Source: Rubripirellula reticaptiva (GTDB lineage: Bacteria > Planctomycetota > Planctomycetia > Pirellulales > Pirellulaceae). From it: DNA of 64,000 bases. Shown piece after piece: positions 1-8,889 of this stretch. Numbering within the stretch: the stretch's first letter is position 1; each line of letters opens with the position of its first letter. The notes beneath the pieces were generated by a model that saw nothing but the letters and a program-made list of their open reading frames with translations, did no database searches and was not told the DNA's origin. Location of the stretch: the NCBI RefSeq assembly GCF_007860175.1, contig NZ_SJPX01000001.1, forward strand, positions 1 through 64,000. The letters run 5' to 3'. The position numbers and the translations under genes are program-made.

Positions 1-111
1 ATTCTGCAACGCGACACTACTGTGAAAGACAACATTCGCGGCAAACGTATGCGAGCGGGATGGGATGACGCCGTCCTGGATGGCATTTACGCCGGATTTA
101 ACCGCACTTGA
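1..111 (+). CDS. C-terminal end of an unrecognised protein, cut by the window edge
   Basis: An open frame enters from the left edge and ends at TGA 109-111, leaving 36 visible residues ending AGFNRT. I do not recognise the family, and the piece is too short to assign a domain. It may belong to a gene upstream of the window. The next coding material (M50 remnant) is in the same frame after this stop, but the protein character changes completely, so I do not join them. Confidence 0.3.
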   Translation: MLQRDTTVKDNIRGKRMRAGWDDAVLDGIYAGFNRT

Positions 112-756
112 ACGTGCGATTGCCCTGGCCTGCCGATCATAGCAACAGCATCTCTATTGCCTGTCGCCGTGATCGGTTTTTTGTCAAAACTCGCTTGGGT
201 CAATGTTGCATTAGTCGTGTTCAACATGATCCCTGCTTTTCCGATGGACGGCGGTCGCGTGCTGCGAGCGATGTTGGCGTTGGCGATGCCGTACAGGAGC
301 GCGACTCGCGTTGCCGTCGGCGTTGGTCGGTTCGCGGCGGTCGGTTTGGGTTTGGTTGGCTTGATGACGGGCAACTTCCTGCTGGTCTTCGTTGCCGGGT
401 TCGTCTTCTTGGCCGCCGGTGCGGAACTAGCGATAGCGAATCGAACGTCGGGCGAGGTACCAATGCCTGCGAAGTCGACATTACTGGACGCATCGGGACG
501 AGAGATCGCACCGATCCCATCGCAATCCTTGCCGGTGGTGAGTGCTCAGTGGAACGCTCGCAACGTCCTAGGTTGGCTGTCAAGCGACTCGGTGGACGAA
601 TTTTTGGTTTCAAGTCAGGGCGTGGCAGTGGCCATTGTTCGCAAGTGCGATCTGCGACAGGCGGTGAAGAATGGAATGGGTTCGATCCCGATCGAACGAT
701 TACTGGCCGGGCACTTCTTGCCGTTTCGAGATGCGCATTCCGGGACGACAGCGTGA
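112..756 (+). pseudogene. 5'-truncated site-2 (M50) metalloprotease remnant
   Basis: The translation carries the C-terminal half of a membrane-embedded site-2 protease. The hallmark NMIPAFPMDGGRVLRA segment holds the third zinc ligand (Asp of the MDGG motif) and is followed by a hydrophobic segment and a soluble tail of about 100 residues. The first half, with the HEXXH zinc site, is missing: the frame is open only from base 112 and the preceding residues look nothing like the family. The first usable start is TTG at 157, which would give about 199 residues against the usual 350 or more. Without HEXXH it cannot be catalytic. In planctomycetes such proteases often sit in stress-related gene neighbourhoods, which fits the NADH dehydrogenase and two-component genes downstream (inference). 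A rearrangement or deletion near base 112 is the simplest explanation. Confidence 0.6.
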
Positions 757-842
757 GCGGATTCGTCGTAAGCCGACCGGCCAGAGCTTGGAATACCAGC
801 CAACACCAACCCTACGCGTCTGCAAGGCTTCATCCAGTGTGT

Positions 843-863
843 CCTCGCTAACGCTTCGGATTG
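843..863 (-). repeat. REP-like palindromic repeat copy
   Basis: On the minus strand this reads AATCCGAAGCGTTAGCGAGG. It matches the short repeat seen at 5535, 6223 and 13117 (core CCCGACGCGTTAGCGAGG). It lies in the gap before the NADH dehydrogenase gene. Confidence 0.45.
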
Positions 864-934
864 GTAGATTCATTCACTCTCTCAAGAGTGCGGCGACGAC
901 CGATATTCGTTCATTTTTCCAATAGAATCTGTTG

Positions 935-2206
935 ATGAAGAACCAAACGACCAGAATTCTCGTCCTCGGTGGCGGGTTTGCGGGCGCGTATTGCGTCAAA
1001 CGACTTGAAAAACTCGTCCGCGGTCGCGACGTTGAAATCACGCTGGTCAACGCACACAACTATTTCGCGTTCACGCCAATGTTGGTCGAAGCCGCCACGT
1101 CGGCACTTGAACCACGACACGTTGTGGTGCCGCTACGCGGCTTTATGCGATCAGCCAATTTTGCGATGGCCAGCGTCGAAAATATTGACTTGAATTCTCA
1201 ACTGGTCACGGTCCAGCCTGAGTTCGGCGACCGAATGATGCTTTCCTACGACCATTTGGTGGTAGCGATGGGCAGTGTCACTCGAATGCCCTCGATAACG
1301 GGAGTCCAAGAGTTTGCTTTTGGACTGAAGACACTCGCTGACGCAACGACGCTAAGAGACCGAGTAATTGGGATGCTAGAAATGGCAAACTTGGCTCCCG
1401 ATCACGAACATCGCCAAAGTTGGTTGACGTTTGCAGTCGTCGGCGCGGGGTACACAGGCGTCGAAGCAGCAGGCGAATTCAACGCATTCTTGAAGGAAGC
1501 AATTCGGAATTATCGCAACGTCAACGAAACCGATATTCGAGTAATGTTGATTCAACGTTCCGGCAGAATACTAGATACGCTCGATGACACAATGTCGGAA
1601 AAAGCGAGCGAGATCCTGAAACGAAATGGTGTCGACATCCGCTTGAACGAAAGTATCGCGGAAGTTCGCGAAACGTCGTTCACGCTCGAAAGCGGCGCAG
1701 AGATCGTTTCCCACACCGTAATCTGGTCCGCCGGTGTCGCTCCGCCGTCGCTTTTAAAAAATTGCGGTTTGCCGATCAATTCACACGGCTATCTCGAGTG
1801 CGAACGCGACTTGCGAATTCAAGGACACGACAACATTTGGGGCATCGGCGATTGTGCCTCGAATCCCGATGCGGATGGCAAACCGTATCCCCCCACCGCA
1901 CAACACGCTCTTCGCGAAGGCCGCGCGGCGGCCGAGAATCTTTCCGCATTGCTGTCAGGTCAACCGACTCAGCCGTTTAATTATCGCAACAAAGGAACAA
2001 TGGCACCGCTGGGAGGACGTCAAGCAATTGCAAACGTCTTCGGCTTGCACCTAACTGGCTTGCCCGCATGGTTTCTATGGCGAACAGTTTACCTTGGCAT
2101 TATGCCAGGATTCGGCCGCAAAATTCGCGTCGCCATGGACTGGACGACCGAGATATTTTTCCGCCGCGACGACTCGCAACAGAACTTTCACCGCACACGC
2201 AAGTAA
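935..2206 (+). CDS. NAD(P)/FAD-dependent oxidoreductase, type II NADH dehydrogenase-like
   Basis: 423 residues, the usual length for NDH-2, which passes electrons from NADH through FAD to quinone without pumping protons. An N-terminal Rossmann FAD motif GGGFAG sits at about residues 12-17. A second dinucleotide motif (VVGAGYTGVEAAGEF) for NAD(P)H is near residue 168. The ATG-like SAGVAPP and the GIGDCAS motif that contacts FAD near the C-terminus are present. The tail (RVAMDWTTEIFF) is amphipathic, as in NDH-2 proteins that lie flat on the membrane. I chose ATG 935; a TTG directly before it at 932 is in frame. The gene stands alone on this strand. Sulfide:quinone reductase is a relative, but I do not see its conserved cysteine pattern. 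Confidence 0.85.
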   Translation: MKNQTTRILVLGGGFAGAYCVKRLEKLVRGRDVEITLVNAHNYFAFTPMLVEAATSALEPRHVVVPLRGFMRSANFAMASVENIDLNSQLVTVQPEFGDRMMLSYDHLVVAMGSVTRMPSITGVQEFAFGLKTLADATTLRDRVIGMLEMANLAPDHEHRQSWLTFAVVGAGYTGVEAAGEFNAFLKEAIRNYRNVNETDIRVMLIQRSGRILDTLDDTMSEKASEILKRNGVDIRLNESIAEVRETSFTLESGAEIVSHTVIWSAGVAPPSLLKNCGLPINSHGYLECERDLRIQGHDNIWGIGDCASNPDADGKPYPPTAQHALREGRAAAENLSALLSGQPTQPFNYRNKGTMAPLGGRQAIANVFGLHLTGLPAWFLWRTVYLGIMPGFGRKIRVAMDWTTEIFFRRDDSQQNFHRTRK

Positions 2207-2234
2207 GATCCGTTGCAATCGCAGTCTCCTTCCA

Positions 2235-2447
2235 TCATGACAACGATGGCTGCAGGCGAACTCCGGTATTGACGTAAAGTTTCAACTCTTCGTTGATTCG
2301 CGCATGTAACAGACGACGGTGAACCGCGCCGAGTGGTAGATGCGGTTCATTGCAATTCCATGCAGCAAGTGCTTTGACGATGTCTCGTAGAATTCGAACG
2401 CGCGGGAACAGGTCGTCGTCTCGAATCCAACTCAATGATTCAGCCAA
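2235..2447 (-). CDS. Small hypothetical protein, 70 residues
   Basis: A 70-residue frame opening at TTG 2447 (an in-frame TGA lies just upstream) and ending 28 bases beyond the NDH-2 stop on the opposite strand. Composition is balanced, with charged and helical stretches (RVRILRDIVKALAAW, RINEELKLYV), unlike the arginine- and serine-rich shadow frames around it. I do not recognise a family. It could be an intact small gene or the tail of a decayed one, since the surrounding 2.2-3.3 kb looks degraded. Confidence 0.3.
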   Translation of the reverse strand: MAESLSWIRDDDLFPRVRILRDIVKALAAWNCNEPHLPLGAVHRRLLHARINEELKLYVNTGVRLQPSLS

Positions 2448-3381
2448 GTCTATCGACGATCAAACCTTCAAAACGAAGACATCATGTTTTTCGGGCGACT
2501 GGAATTTTTGTTTTGATGTAACTCTCGTTGGCCTATTTGCTGGCTCCCCTGATGTGGGAAACCGTCGAACACTGGCAACTACGAATGGACCAAGGTCCTC
2601 GAATCGCTCACCCCGGCTCAGGCATCCCTGGGATCCGTTGAATGTCAGGTCGATTGGATCGAAAATAGAATTACTTGCAACCATGAAGTCAGCCAATTGG
2701 TATCAGGCAGACGCCTTGGGTATCGAGAGTGATTTGGAGATCGACGCGAATACGATGCCAAAACGAACATACGACGAGGCGACTGTCAGCCGGCTGATCT
2801 TGCTTTGTCGCGAAGAAGTTCTCGCGATGGAGGAGCCAGCCAAAACAACCCGCGCCGCCGGAACCATGTCCGATTTTGGTTAACTGAGCAACTTGGTTCC
2901 GGCGCTCGTCTAAGTTGGATCGGTTAAGCCAGCTTTGACCCTCGAGTCGGATTGGGCCATACCCCTGTCAGGTCACTCACCACATCGCGAGCGAGGTCGA
3001 CACCGAACGCGACTATTTTCCCGACTGCTGCAGAAAACCGGACAGCTTTTCGGTAGCGACGTTGCAACGGAATTCCACGAACCGCTCGACAGCCGAAACG
3101 GCATCGGCGATCCGTGGATCGACACAATTCAACAGCCGGTCGTCAGCGAAGTCGGTAAAATTTAGAGTTGCACACTGGTGCAGCAATTGCGTTAAAGTGA
3201 AATCCGGCTAGTCGACTCGGACAAGCAATGAATCCATAATGATGAAAGCCAAATAAGTAGCCTACAAAGCTTCATTACCACCAGGGAAATCTTCGCGCAA
3301 TTGCTTTCGTTTGCAGGACGCGTGATCCTTGGTGTTTTAAAGATCGCAATATCGTCCATCCTCACGCACGAGTTTCGTTCA
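2448..3381. other. Stretch without a convincing gene; probable decayed sequence
   Basis: No frame here gives a protein I would defend. Short pieces look like fragments of real proteins: a membrane-like stretch starting LAYLLAPLMW near 2530, and EWTKVLESLTPAQASLG near 2590 in another frame. They are separated by stops, which suggests eroded coding sequence rather than a regulatory spacer. The long plus-strand frame 2350-2883 has the composition of a chance ORF. Confidence 0.35.
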
Positions 3382-3804
3382 ATGACGAGTGATTACGAAG
3401 ATGACGATTCCGAACCAAAGCCAATTCCCGCTATTGATCGGAGGGAAGTGATTCTGGTGATTACGCCAACAAGATACACAACGGATGCGCGGCGGCACTT
3501 TGTTGGAACGGTTCAGCGATACGATCGTAGCTGCATAAGAGCTTACGGTTACGAATTCGTTTGCGACAACAAGGTGGGGACTTTTGTGAGAAGCAAGACT
3601 CAGCGAACACGGATTCTTCCACTGAACGACAACGTCATCATTTACGTTTTGCCCGATGAGACCGAACTTTCAGGGGTGCGTTACGAGCAGACCGATCATT
3701 CCGATTTGAATGTCACCGACGGGAAGAATTTCACGCTGGACCTGAGCGAACTTGGACATCCTAAGCCATCGACAGAGCGAAGCTTCGAAGCCGAAGGTCT
3801 GTAG
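3382..3804 (+). CDS. Small conserved-looking protein with possible Sm-like beta-barrel
   Basis: 140 residues from ATG 3382; the open frame extends to 3301 but the extra N-terminus has no methionine-proximal support. After an acidic, disordered N-terminus (YEDDDSEPKP) comes a compact beta-rich segment of about 60 residues (FVGTVQRYDRSCIRAYGYEFVCD, then TRILPLNDNVIIYVLPDET). Alternating hydrophobics with glycine turns recall small barrels such as LSm/Hfq or YhbY-like folds; this is pattern resemblance, not a family match. The tail is acidic. It sits alone, between decayed sequence and the csrA-rhomboid genes. CsrA is an RNA-binding regulator, so an RNA-related role would fit the neighbourhood, but nothing here proves it. 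Confidence 0.55.
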   Translation: MTSDYEDDDSEPKPIPAIDRREVILVITPTRYTTDARRHFVGTVQRYDRSCIRAYGYEFVCDNKVGTFVRSKTQRTRILPLNDNVIIYVLPDETELSGVRYEQTDHSDLNVTDGKNFTLDLSELGHPKPSTERSFEAEGL

Positions 3805-4346
3805 GCCTCGAGTCAAAACATCGATACGGGCTACGTATACCTTACGCTGAGGGGGAGACATGAGTCGCATTCGGTGCCGATGATAGGTTTCAATATGTTC
3901 ATTTCCATCGATCATGGCTAAGTCATGGACATGGGCGTTGAAGAGTTGATGCAGGTGTACTTCTCGCTGGGTGTGATCAGGTCTTCGGTCGGGCCGGCTG
4001 AAGTAATGCGAAAACCGTAACCGAAGTCGTCAAATATTGAACTCCGTGCCAATCTGAAACGCCAGCCATCCGGAAGTCGACATGAGTTGCTTACCAATGT
4101 CTCTCTCGACATGAATGATCCGCTCGCCTAGGGGACGGCAAACGATGTTGTCCCATTCGATGATTTGGAAACCAGTCATAGCGGGTGACATAAATTGCTT
4201 GAGGCCTGAAATGGCAATCTCTTTATGGAGTGCTCTCGGTGCGCCGAAGCTGCACGACGTTAGATGAATGCCACGACCGAATCGAGACGTGCGGAGGTGT
4301 TCGGCTGGTGGTCCTTGCTGGCGCGTCGGGTTGGTTTTGAGTGAAA
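3805..4346. other. Intergenic stretch with a possible relic frame on the minus strand
   Basis: The only protein-like signal is on the minus strand around 4030-4200, reading FQIIEWDNIVCRPLGERIIHV and ending at 4030. It has no plausible upstream start of its own and is surrounded by chance-like composition. I treat it as a possible relic, not a gene. Confidence 0.3.
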
Positions 4347-4610
4347 CTAGAGCGACTTGCGAATCCGCTTGAAACCGTCGCTTATTTCGCTTCCAACCAG
4401 CTTGAATGAGTCCCAAACATCCTCGGTAGTTTCGTCGACGGCTTCGCGGAGTGGTTTGTAATCGTCACTCAATTGAGTGAGCTTTCCTTCGAGAACATCC
4501 CAATCGTCTTTAAAATTTTCTTTACCAAGGTGCAAGCGCACGCGAAGTTCGTCGCGTTCTTGCTTAAGGGCCACGATCATCTTGCCGATTCGTTCTTGAG
4601 TTGTAGTCAT
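4347..4610 (-). CDS. Small charged coiled-coil protein
   Basis: 87 residues from ATG 4610. Nearly the whole protein is helix-forming and highly charged: two heptad-like stretches (ERIGKMIVALKQERDELRVRLHL and LTQLSDDYKPLREAVDETTED) followed by VWDSFKLVGSEISDGFKRIRKSL. Small proteins of this kind, with a coiled coil and a tryptophan-containing amphipathic tail, occur beside stress and metal-resistance genes in several bacteria (general knowledge). I assign no function. It lies 47 bases downstream of the rhomboid gene on the same strand and may be the last gene of a csrA-rhomboid-coiled-coil transcript. Confidence 0.6.
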   Translation of the reverse strand: MTTTQERIGKMIVALKQERDELRVRLHLGKENFKDDWDVLEGKLTQLSDDYKPLREAVDETTEDVWDSFKLVGSEISDGFKRIRKSL

Positions 4611-4657
4611 GATTGTTATTCCTTTGTGCGGTCGGAGCTGAAATCAAAAGTGCCGTA

Positions 4658-5266
4658 CTAACTCGGAGCGTAAGCGGATGCGATTCCCAGTGGGAAAGCG
4701 ATCAGGTGTGCGAGGTCTGCGGATAGCATTCGCCCGTCTTCGGGCAAGTGAATGAAGGACCAAGTGGCTCGCAAGCACAACACAACGATAATCGCAACTA
4801 CTAGTGGCCATCGCATTTGCGATGCCATTGTGGCGAATGCTAAGCCTACGCATCCGTAGTAACCGGCTGAAGGACCGACATCCTGAACACACCAAAGCAA
4901 GTTACCGCGATGCGTTTCGCTGATCACGCTGGCAACCATGACGCCGATGGTCATCACGGCTAGCGTTGCCAGATGGACGGCGAAAAACGTTGCGATCGCT
5001 CGCAGCGGACCGAAACACCCCTCCACATATCCGACCGCAACGGCGAACATCACAATTGAACTATAAAACCGCCAGCCTCCGGCTGTAAAAAACAATGACG
5101 TGAATGCACGATGCACCTGGCCTTCGATCATCAATCGCATCGAGTAACCCGCAGTGCGATGCACGTTCTCGTTGAGCAAACCGACGTGACTGCGACCATA
5201 GATCCCAGCACCGATCAAAATGATTAACATCGTCATGGTAAAGGGAAGACGAAAAAGAGTGTTCAT
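4658..5266 (-). CDS. Rhomboid-family intramembrane serine protease-like protein
   Basis: 202 residues with about six hydrophobic segments, the size of a minimal bacterial rhomboid. The fourth segment carries VGPSAGYYG, matching the GxSG motif whose serine is the nucleophile. A late segment carries DLAHLIAFPLG, with the histidine expected of the Ser-His dyad. The loop after segment 1 (HRAFTSLFFTAGGWRFY) is a weak version of the usual WR motif. The family cleaves membrane proteins within or next to the membrane. ATG 5266 overlaps the csrA stop (TGATG); a GTG at 5269 is in frame. Overlap implies translational coupling. The motif match is moderate, so this could be an inactive rhomboid relative. 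Confidence 0.65.
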   Translation of the reverse strand: MNTLFRLPFTMTMLIILIGAGIYGRSHVGLLNENVHRTAGYSMRLMIEGQVHRAFTSLFFTAGGWRFYSSIVMFAVAVGYVEGCFGPLRAIATFFAVHLATLAVMTIGVMVASVISETHRGNLLWCVQDVGPSAGYYGCVGLAFATMASQMRWPLVVAIIVVLCLRATWSFIHLPEDGRMLSADLAHLIAFPLGIASAYAPS

Positions 5267-5499
5267 CACCTTAATACGGCAGTCGCCGAAGTTTGGATCG
5301 ATGCGACGATAGACGCGACCAAAGTCGTGGGGACTTCGGCTACCGACGTCGTCATTTGCAACTCACCACGCACGATCCGGATTTCCTTCGGAGCCTCGAT
5401 CGCAAAACGAACTCGATTACCTTGGATCTGAGTCACTGAGATGAAAATGTCGTCGCCAATGCGGATTGATTCGTTTTCTCTTCGCGTTAGAACCAACAT
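5266..5499 (-). CDS. csrA: Carbon storage regulator CsrA
   Basis: 77 residues. The N-terminal 60 match CsrA closely: MLVLTRRENESIRIG, then GNRVRFAIEAPKEI and VRGEL. Leu4 and Arg44, the residues that contact RNA in characterised CsrA dimers, are both present. CsrA binds GGA-containing hairpins in mRNA leaders and represses or stabilises the transcript. The last 20 residues (SVAEVPTTLVASIVASIQ) extend beyond the core and are alanine- and valine-rich. An AAGAG stretch lies about 10 bases before the ATG at 5499. The gene directly precedes and overlaps the rhomboid gene, so the two are likely one transcript. An inverted pair of REP-like repeats (5535-5592) lies just upstream. Confidence 0.93.
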   Translation of the reverse strand: MLVLTRRENESIRIGDDIFISVTQIQGNRVRFAIEAPKEIRIVRGELQMTTSVAEVPTTLVASIVASIQTSATAVLR

Positions 5500-5534
5500 G
5501 ATAATTTTTCTCTTGGTGGGGGAAGAGTTCTTGT

Positions 5535-5592
5535 ACCGACGCGTGAGCGAGGATCAAATCAGAGATGCTCTCGCTCTAGGTTCGGGTTGGTA
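5535..5592. repeat. Inverted pair of REP-like repeats upstream of csrA
   Basis: ACCGACGCGTGAGCGAGG (5535-5552) faces CTCGCTCTAGGTTCGGGTTGG (about 5570-5590). The GAGCGAG/CTCGCTC parts can pair into a hairpin, with imperfect arms beyond. The core is shared with 843, 6223 and 13117. It could be a mobile palindromic element, a 5' leader structure for csrA, or both. Confidence 0.45.
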
Positions 5593-5683
5593 AGCAAGAT
5601 AAACGCACAGACTGTGCCAAACGAAAACTCGCACAAAAAATTGTCTAGAATTGATAAAAGCGGACAAATCCTGGTCACCCTGG

Positions 5684-6145
5684 CTAATTTCTGCTCGGCA
5701 AAGCATCGCTCATCGACACTGCGATTGCGGCAATGGCGTCAAGCAGCGGCTTCCAAGCGACGGCGTTGCGGTGCTTGCTTTCAAGCGAAACTGCTTGCTC
5801 AGCCTCGATCAATGCTTCGGACAGATGCCCTGACTCAATGAGTGATACGGCCTTGCTCGCTGCAGCTTTTGCAGCCTTGGCGTCAATCTCCACCCGTTCC
5901 AGAAACTGCGTCGCCTCCAGCCAAGCAGCCGATTCAGAACCGGAGGTCGAATCGGACATCAACTGAGCTTGTCGCGCCCGGATGCCACTCAAATTCAGCT
6001 GCCGTGAACCGAAGACGGTCTTCCAATTGCAACCCGTCCATTGACTCACCGCATCTTCGTAGAGTCGTTGCAATGGTTCGGTGGATTGTCGTGATGTGGC
6101 CAGGAAAACACCAATGCCTTTTTCAATGCGTAAGTGGAGAGGCAA
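5684..6145 (-). CDS. Hypothetical protein, 153 residues, alanine-rich helical C-terminus
   Basis: The frame opens at TTG 6145; no ATG or GTG lies between this and the upstream in-frame stop, so the start is uncertain. The first 60 residues are mixed (LYEDAVSQWTGCNWKTVFGSRQLNLSG). The rest is helical and alanine-rich, with a segment resembling one TPR-like repeat (HLSEALIEAEQAVSLESKHRNAVAW). I do not recognise the family. It lies upstream of csrA on the same strand but is separated from it by about 180 bases holding the inverted REP pair. Confidence 0.45.
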   Translation of the reverse strand: MPLHLRIEKGIGVFLATSRQSTEPLQRLYEDAVSQWTGCNWKTVFGSRQLNLSGIRARQAQLMSDSTSGSESAAWLEATQFLERVEIDAKAAKAAASKAVSLIESGHLSEALIEAEQAVSLESKHRNAVAWKPLLDAIAAIAVSMSDALPSRN

Positions 6146-6222
6146 CGACCGTCGAGCTATGTTGCAGGTTGCGTACCGTTTGCGAGATGAACTGATACAA
6201 TCCTCTGAAATTTCACCTACTA

Positions 6223-6239
6223 ACCCGACGCGTTAGCGA
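6223..6239 (+). repeat. REP-like repeat copy before the histidine kinase gene
   Basis: ACCCGACGCGTTAGCGA, matching the core repeated at 843, 5535 and 13117. It lies 46 bases upstream of the kinase start codon, inside the probable promoter or leader. Confidence 0.45.
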
Positions 6240-6285
6240 ACTTCAACACTCGCGCACGCGTTTGGCTAGTCCAATTCCTAAATAA

Positions 6286-8823
6286 ATGAAAACACTCAAC
6301 CGCACTTACTGGCTGCCTTATGCGATCGCTGCCGCATTCATCGCCGTTGCTGCGTTTGCGATCGTTTCCTATTTGAATACGCTCGCGATACGTGAAAGCG
6401 AACGCTTGGTCGCCCGCTCGTATTCGATTCGTGAAGCAACCGATCAATTGCTATCTGCGATGAAGGATGCAGAGACCGGACAGCGAGGATATTTGTTAAC
6501 CGGTGACGAAACATTTCTAACACCGTTTCATACAGGCATTGAAAAAGCTGAAGAAAAGCTGAAAGAGCTGGAGTCGCTTTCTGAAGGAGCACGAGATACC
6601 GCCTCGCGTGTCGGCATCCTACGCGAGTCGTTTCAAAAGCAGCTCAAGCACCTGAACGAAACAATCGAATTGCGGCGTATTCAACCTGCCGCTCGCGTCA
6701 GCGACGAAGTATTGGAGCTGGTGAAATCGGGGCGTGGAAAGACGGCAATGGAAGCCGCACGTGAGGCTTCGCGGCAGATCGTAGCGAATCAAACCATGCA
6801 ACTGAAAGACACCGAATCGAAGAATAGCTATTTGTCATCGATGTCACGGACCACGATAACCGTCGGAAACACGATCGCACTCGCATTGATTTTGGCCACC
6901 GCACTCGCTGCGTACCACGACCGCAAGAAACGCGATGCGGCGGAAGTGGCACTGCTAGCCCAACAAGCGGAACTCGCCGCCGTCGTTGACTCGGCCTTTG
7001 AAGGCATCATCACGCGTGACCAGGATTTCACGATCCGTTTTGTTAATCCAGCAGCGGCAAACATCTTGGGAGTTGACGTAAAGCAAACAGTTGGCAGGTC
7101 GTTGTTGGATTTCGTTCCTGAAAACCGTCGCGATTTTGTGAGGTTGCGAGCAGATCAATCTCAGCATTCCAGACTGCAAGTCTATGAGTTCGACAATGAA
7201 CTGATGATTCGGGCGGATGGCACCGAGTTCGCAGCCTCCGGAAACTCCGTCCGAACCATTACGGCAACCGATACCCTGGTCACGGTTAAGTTCCGCGACA
7301 TGAGCGACGTTCAGAAAAACGAAGCAAAACAACGTGAGTACGCTGCGATCCTTGAACAAATCAGCGATGCCGTGCTGGTCTGCGACACTGATAGTCGAGT
7401 TCGTTCATGCAACGACTCGGCCGAAACATTGCTGGGGATCAGCGAGCGAGAAATGGCAGGCCAGTCGGTTCGCGACCTCTTGGCAGTCGATACCGAGCAA
7501 TGGGAAAGAGATCGCATCAAGGTAATCGAAACGGGACTAGCGATTAGTGAAAGTTCCTGGGTTTCGCCAGCTGGCCAGGAATACGTTCTCGAACAACGCC
7601 GCTCACTGATTCGAGATAATGAGGGGACCCCCATCGGGAAATTGTTGTTCTTGATCGACATCACTGACCGTGTGCGCGATGAAGCCAAGGAACGTCGTAA
7701 TCAACGACTTGAAAGTATCGGCAGACTGACCGGTGGGATTGCGCACGACCTGAACAATGTCCTAACGCCAATCGTGATGAGCGCCAAACTGCTCAAGCGT
7801 GGTAGCAAGACGCCAGAGCGTTTGGTGGACAACATCATTACGAGCGCCGACCGTGGCGGACGAATGATTAAGAAGCTTCTTTCATTCGCGAGTGGTGGTG
7901 ATGGCGAGCGGACACGACTGGACTTGCGAGAATTACTGTCAGAGTTGGAAGAAATCCTCAGTCATGCGTTGCAGCAAACCATTGACCTGCAAGTCACAAT
8001 CCCTGCAAAGCTTCGCAATATTGACGCCGATAGTACCGAGCTTTCGCAGGTCATCATGAACTTGGCAATCAACGCTCGCGACGCGATGCCCAACGGTGGT
8101 CGGCTGGACATTTCGATCGGAGATTTTGACGTCGATCAATCGCGGGCGGATCGCAGCGATTTCTTGACCGCTGGACCGCACGTGCTATTGACCGTCGCCG
8201 ACAACGGTCACGGTATCCCAAAGGAAATCATCGACCGTATTTTTGACCCGTTTTTCACCACCAAGGAGCAGGACAAAGGAACGGGTCTCGGTTTGGCAAC
8301 GACACTGGGCATTGTTCGCTCGTACAACGGCGACATCACTGTCTACAGCGAACCAGACATCGGCACCAAGTTCTCAATCTATCTGCCGTCATCAACATTG
8401 TCAGCCGAGATTGCTGAGCTAGATGACGAAGACGCTGCGCCAATTGGCAAAGGCGAAACAATCTTAGTAGTCGATGATGAACGCCTGATTTTAGAAACCG
8501 CTCAAGAAACACTCGAATCGAGTCAATACAAGGTCATCATCGCAAGCAGTGGCGCCGAAGGCGTTGCGATCTATCAAAATCAGGGCGAAAAGATTGATTT
8601 GGTCTTACTTGATATGATGATGCCGGGAATGGATGGTTTTGAAACCAAAAACGCGATCCGTCGCATGAATGCGCAAGCACGAGTGATCGCCAGCAGCGGC
8701 CTACGTCGCCCCGGCCAAGAAGGCGGAAAGATGGCCGACTTCGACGGATTCCTCCCCAAACCTTACACAGACGACCACCTACTACGACTCGTCCGCAACA
8801 TCATCGAACAAATCAAATCATAA
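6286..8823 (+). CDS. Hybrid sensor histidine kinase with CHASE3, two PAS domains and a receiver
   Basis: 845 residues. A first membrane helix (about 10-30) is followed by an extracytoplasmic CHASE3 sensor carrying the typical [15 protein letters not shown] motif (about 60-75), then a second helix (about 188-210). PAS domains follow at about 230-340 and 355-465. The phosphoacceptor His487 lies in the H-box [11 protein letters not shown]. The ATP-binding domain has the N-box [14 protein letters not shown] (about 592), VADNGHGIP and [12 protein letters not shown]-terminal receiver (about 722-843) has the DD pair at 730-731 and phospho-Asp776 in [11 protein letters not shown]. The ligand of the CHASE3 domain is not predictable. 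The next gene, 66 bases on, is a sigma-54 response regulator and is the likely partner. Confidence 0.93.
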   Translation: MKTLNRTYWLPYAIAAAFIAVAAFAIVSYLNTLAIRESERLVARSYSIREATDQLLSAMKDAETGQRGYLLTGDETFLTPFHTGIEKAEEKLKELESLSEGARDTASRVGILRESFQKQLKHLNETIELRRIQPAARVSDEVLELVKSGRGKTAMEAAREASRQIVANQTMQLKDTESKNSYLSSMSRTTITVGNTIALALILATALAAYHDRKKRDAAEVALLAQQAELAAVVDSAFEGIITRDQDFTIRFVNPAAANILGVDVKQTVGRSLLDFVPENRRDFVRLRADQSQHSRLQVYEFDNELMIRADGTEFAASGNSVRTITATDTLVTVKFRDMSDVQKNEAKQREYAAILEQISDAVLVCDTDSRVRSCNDSAETLLGISEREMAGQSVRDLLAVDTEQWERDRIKVIETGLAISESSWVSPAGQEYVLEQRRSLIRDNEGTPIGKLLFLIDITDRVRDEAKERRNQRLESIGRLTGGIAHDLNNVLTPIVMSAKLLKRGSKTPERLVDNIITSADRGGRMIKKLLSFASGGDGERTRLDLRELLSELEEILSHALQQTIDLQVTIPAKLRNIDADSTELSQVIMNLAINARDAMPNGGRLDISIGDFDVDQSRADRSDFLTAGPHVLLTVADNGHGIPKEIIDRIFDPFFTTKEQDKGTGLGLATTLGIVRSYNGDITVYSEPDIGTKFSIYLPSSTLSAEIAELDDEDAAPIGKGETILVVDDERLILETAQETLESSQYKVIIASSGAEGVAIYQNQGEKIDLVLLDMMMPGMDGFETKNAIRRMNAQARVIASSGLRRPGQEGGKMADFDGFLPKPYTDDHLLRLVRNIIEQIKS

Positions 8824-8853
8824 GCGAGACACATCCAGTGCATTCTCGCTTAT
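8820..8853. repeat. Perfect 10-bp inverted repeat between kinase and regulator genes
   Basis: ATAAGCGAGA (8820-8829) and TCTCGCTTAT (8844-8853) pair perfectly around a 14-base loop, and the left arm contains the kinase stop codon. The right arm continues into TATCCGGTTCG, resembling the REP-like repeat found elsewhere. A T-run lies at 8868-8874, too far from the stem for a standard intrinsic terminator. It may tune expression or mRNA stability of kinase against regulator. Confidence 0.55.
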
Positions 8854-8889
8854 GTATCCGGTTCGCATTTTTTTGCACTCAAAGTAAAC

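Noticed and set aside
108-851. 247-residue plus-strand frame overlapping the M50 remnant
   Set aside because: The other frame holds the unmistakable MDGG protease motif; this one is Arg- and Cys-rich shadow.
2350-2883. 177-residue plus-strand frame
   Set aside because: Composition rich in Arg, Ser and Thr without structure; protein-like fragments in the same stretch are in other frames, so it is likely chance in decayed sequence.
8820-8853. Intrinsic transcription terminator between kinase and regulator
   Set aside because: The stem is perfect but the T-run is 15 bases downstream and the two genes are a natural operon; I keep it as a hairpin repeat only.
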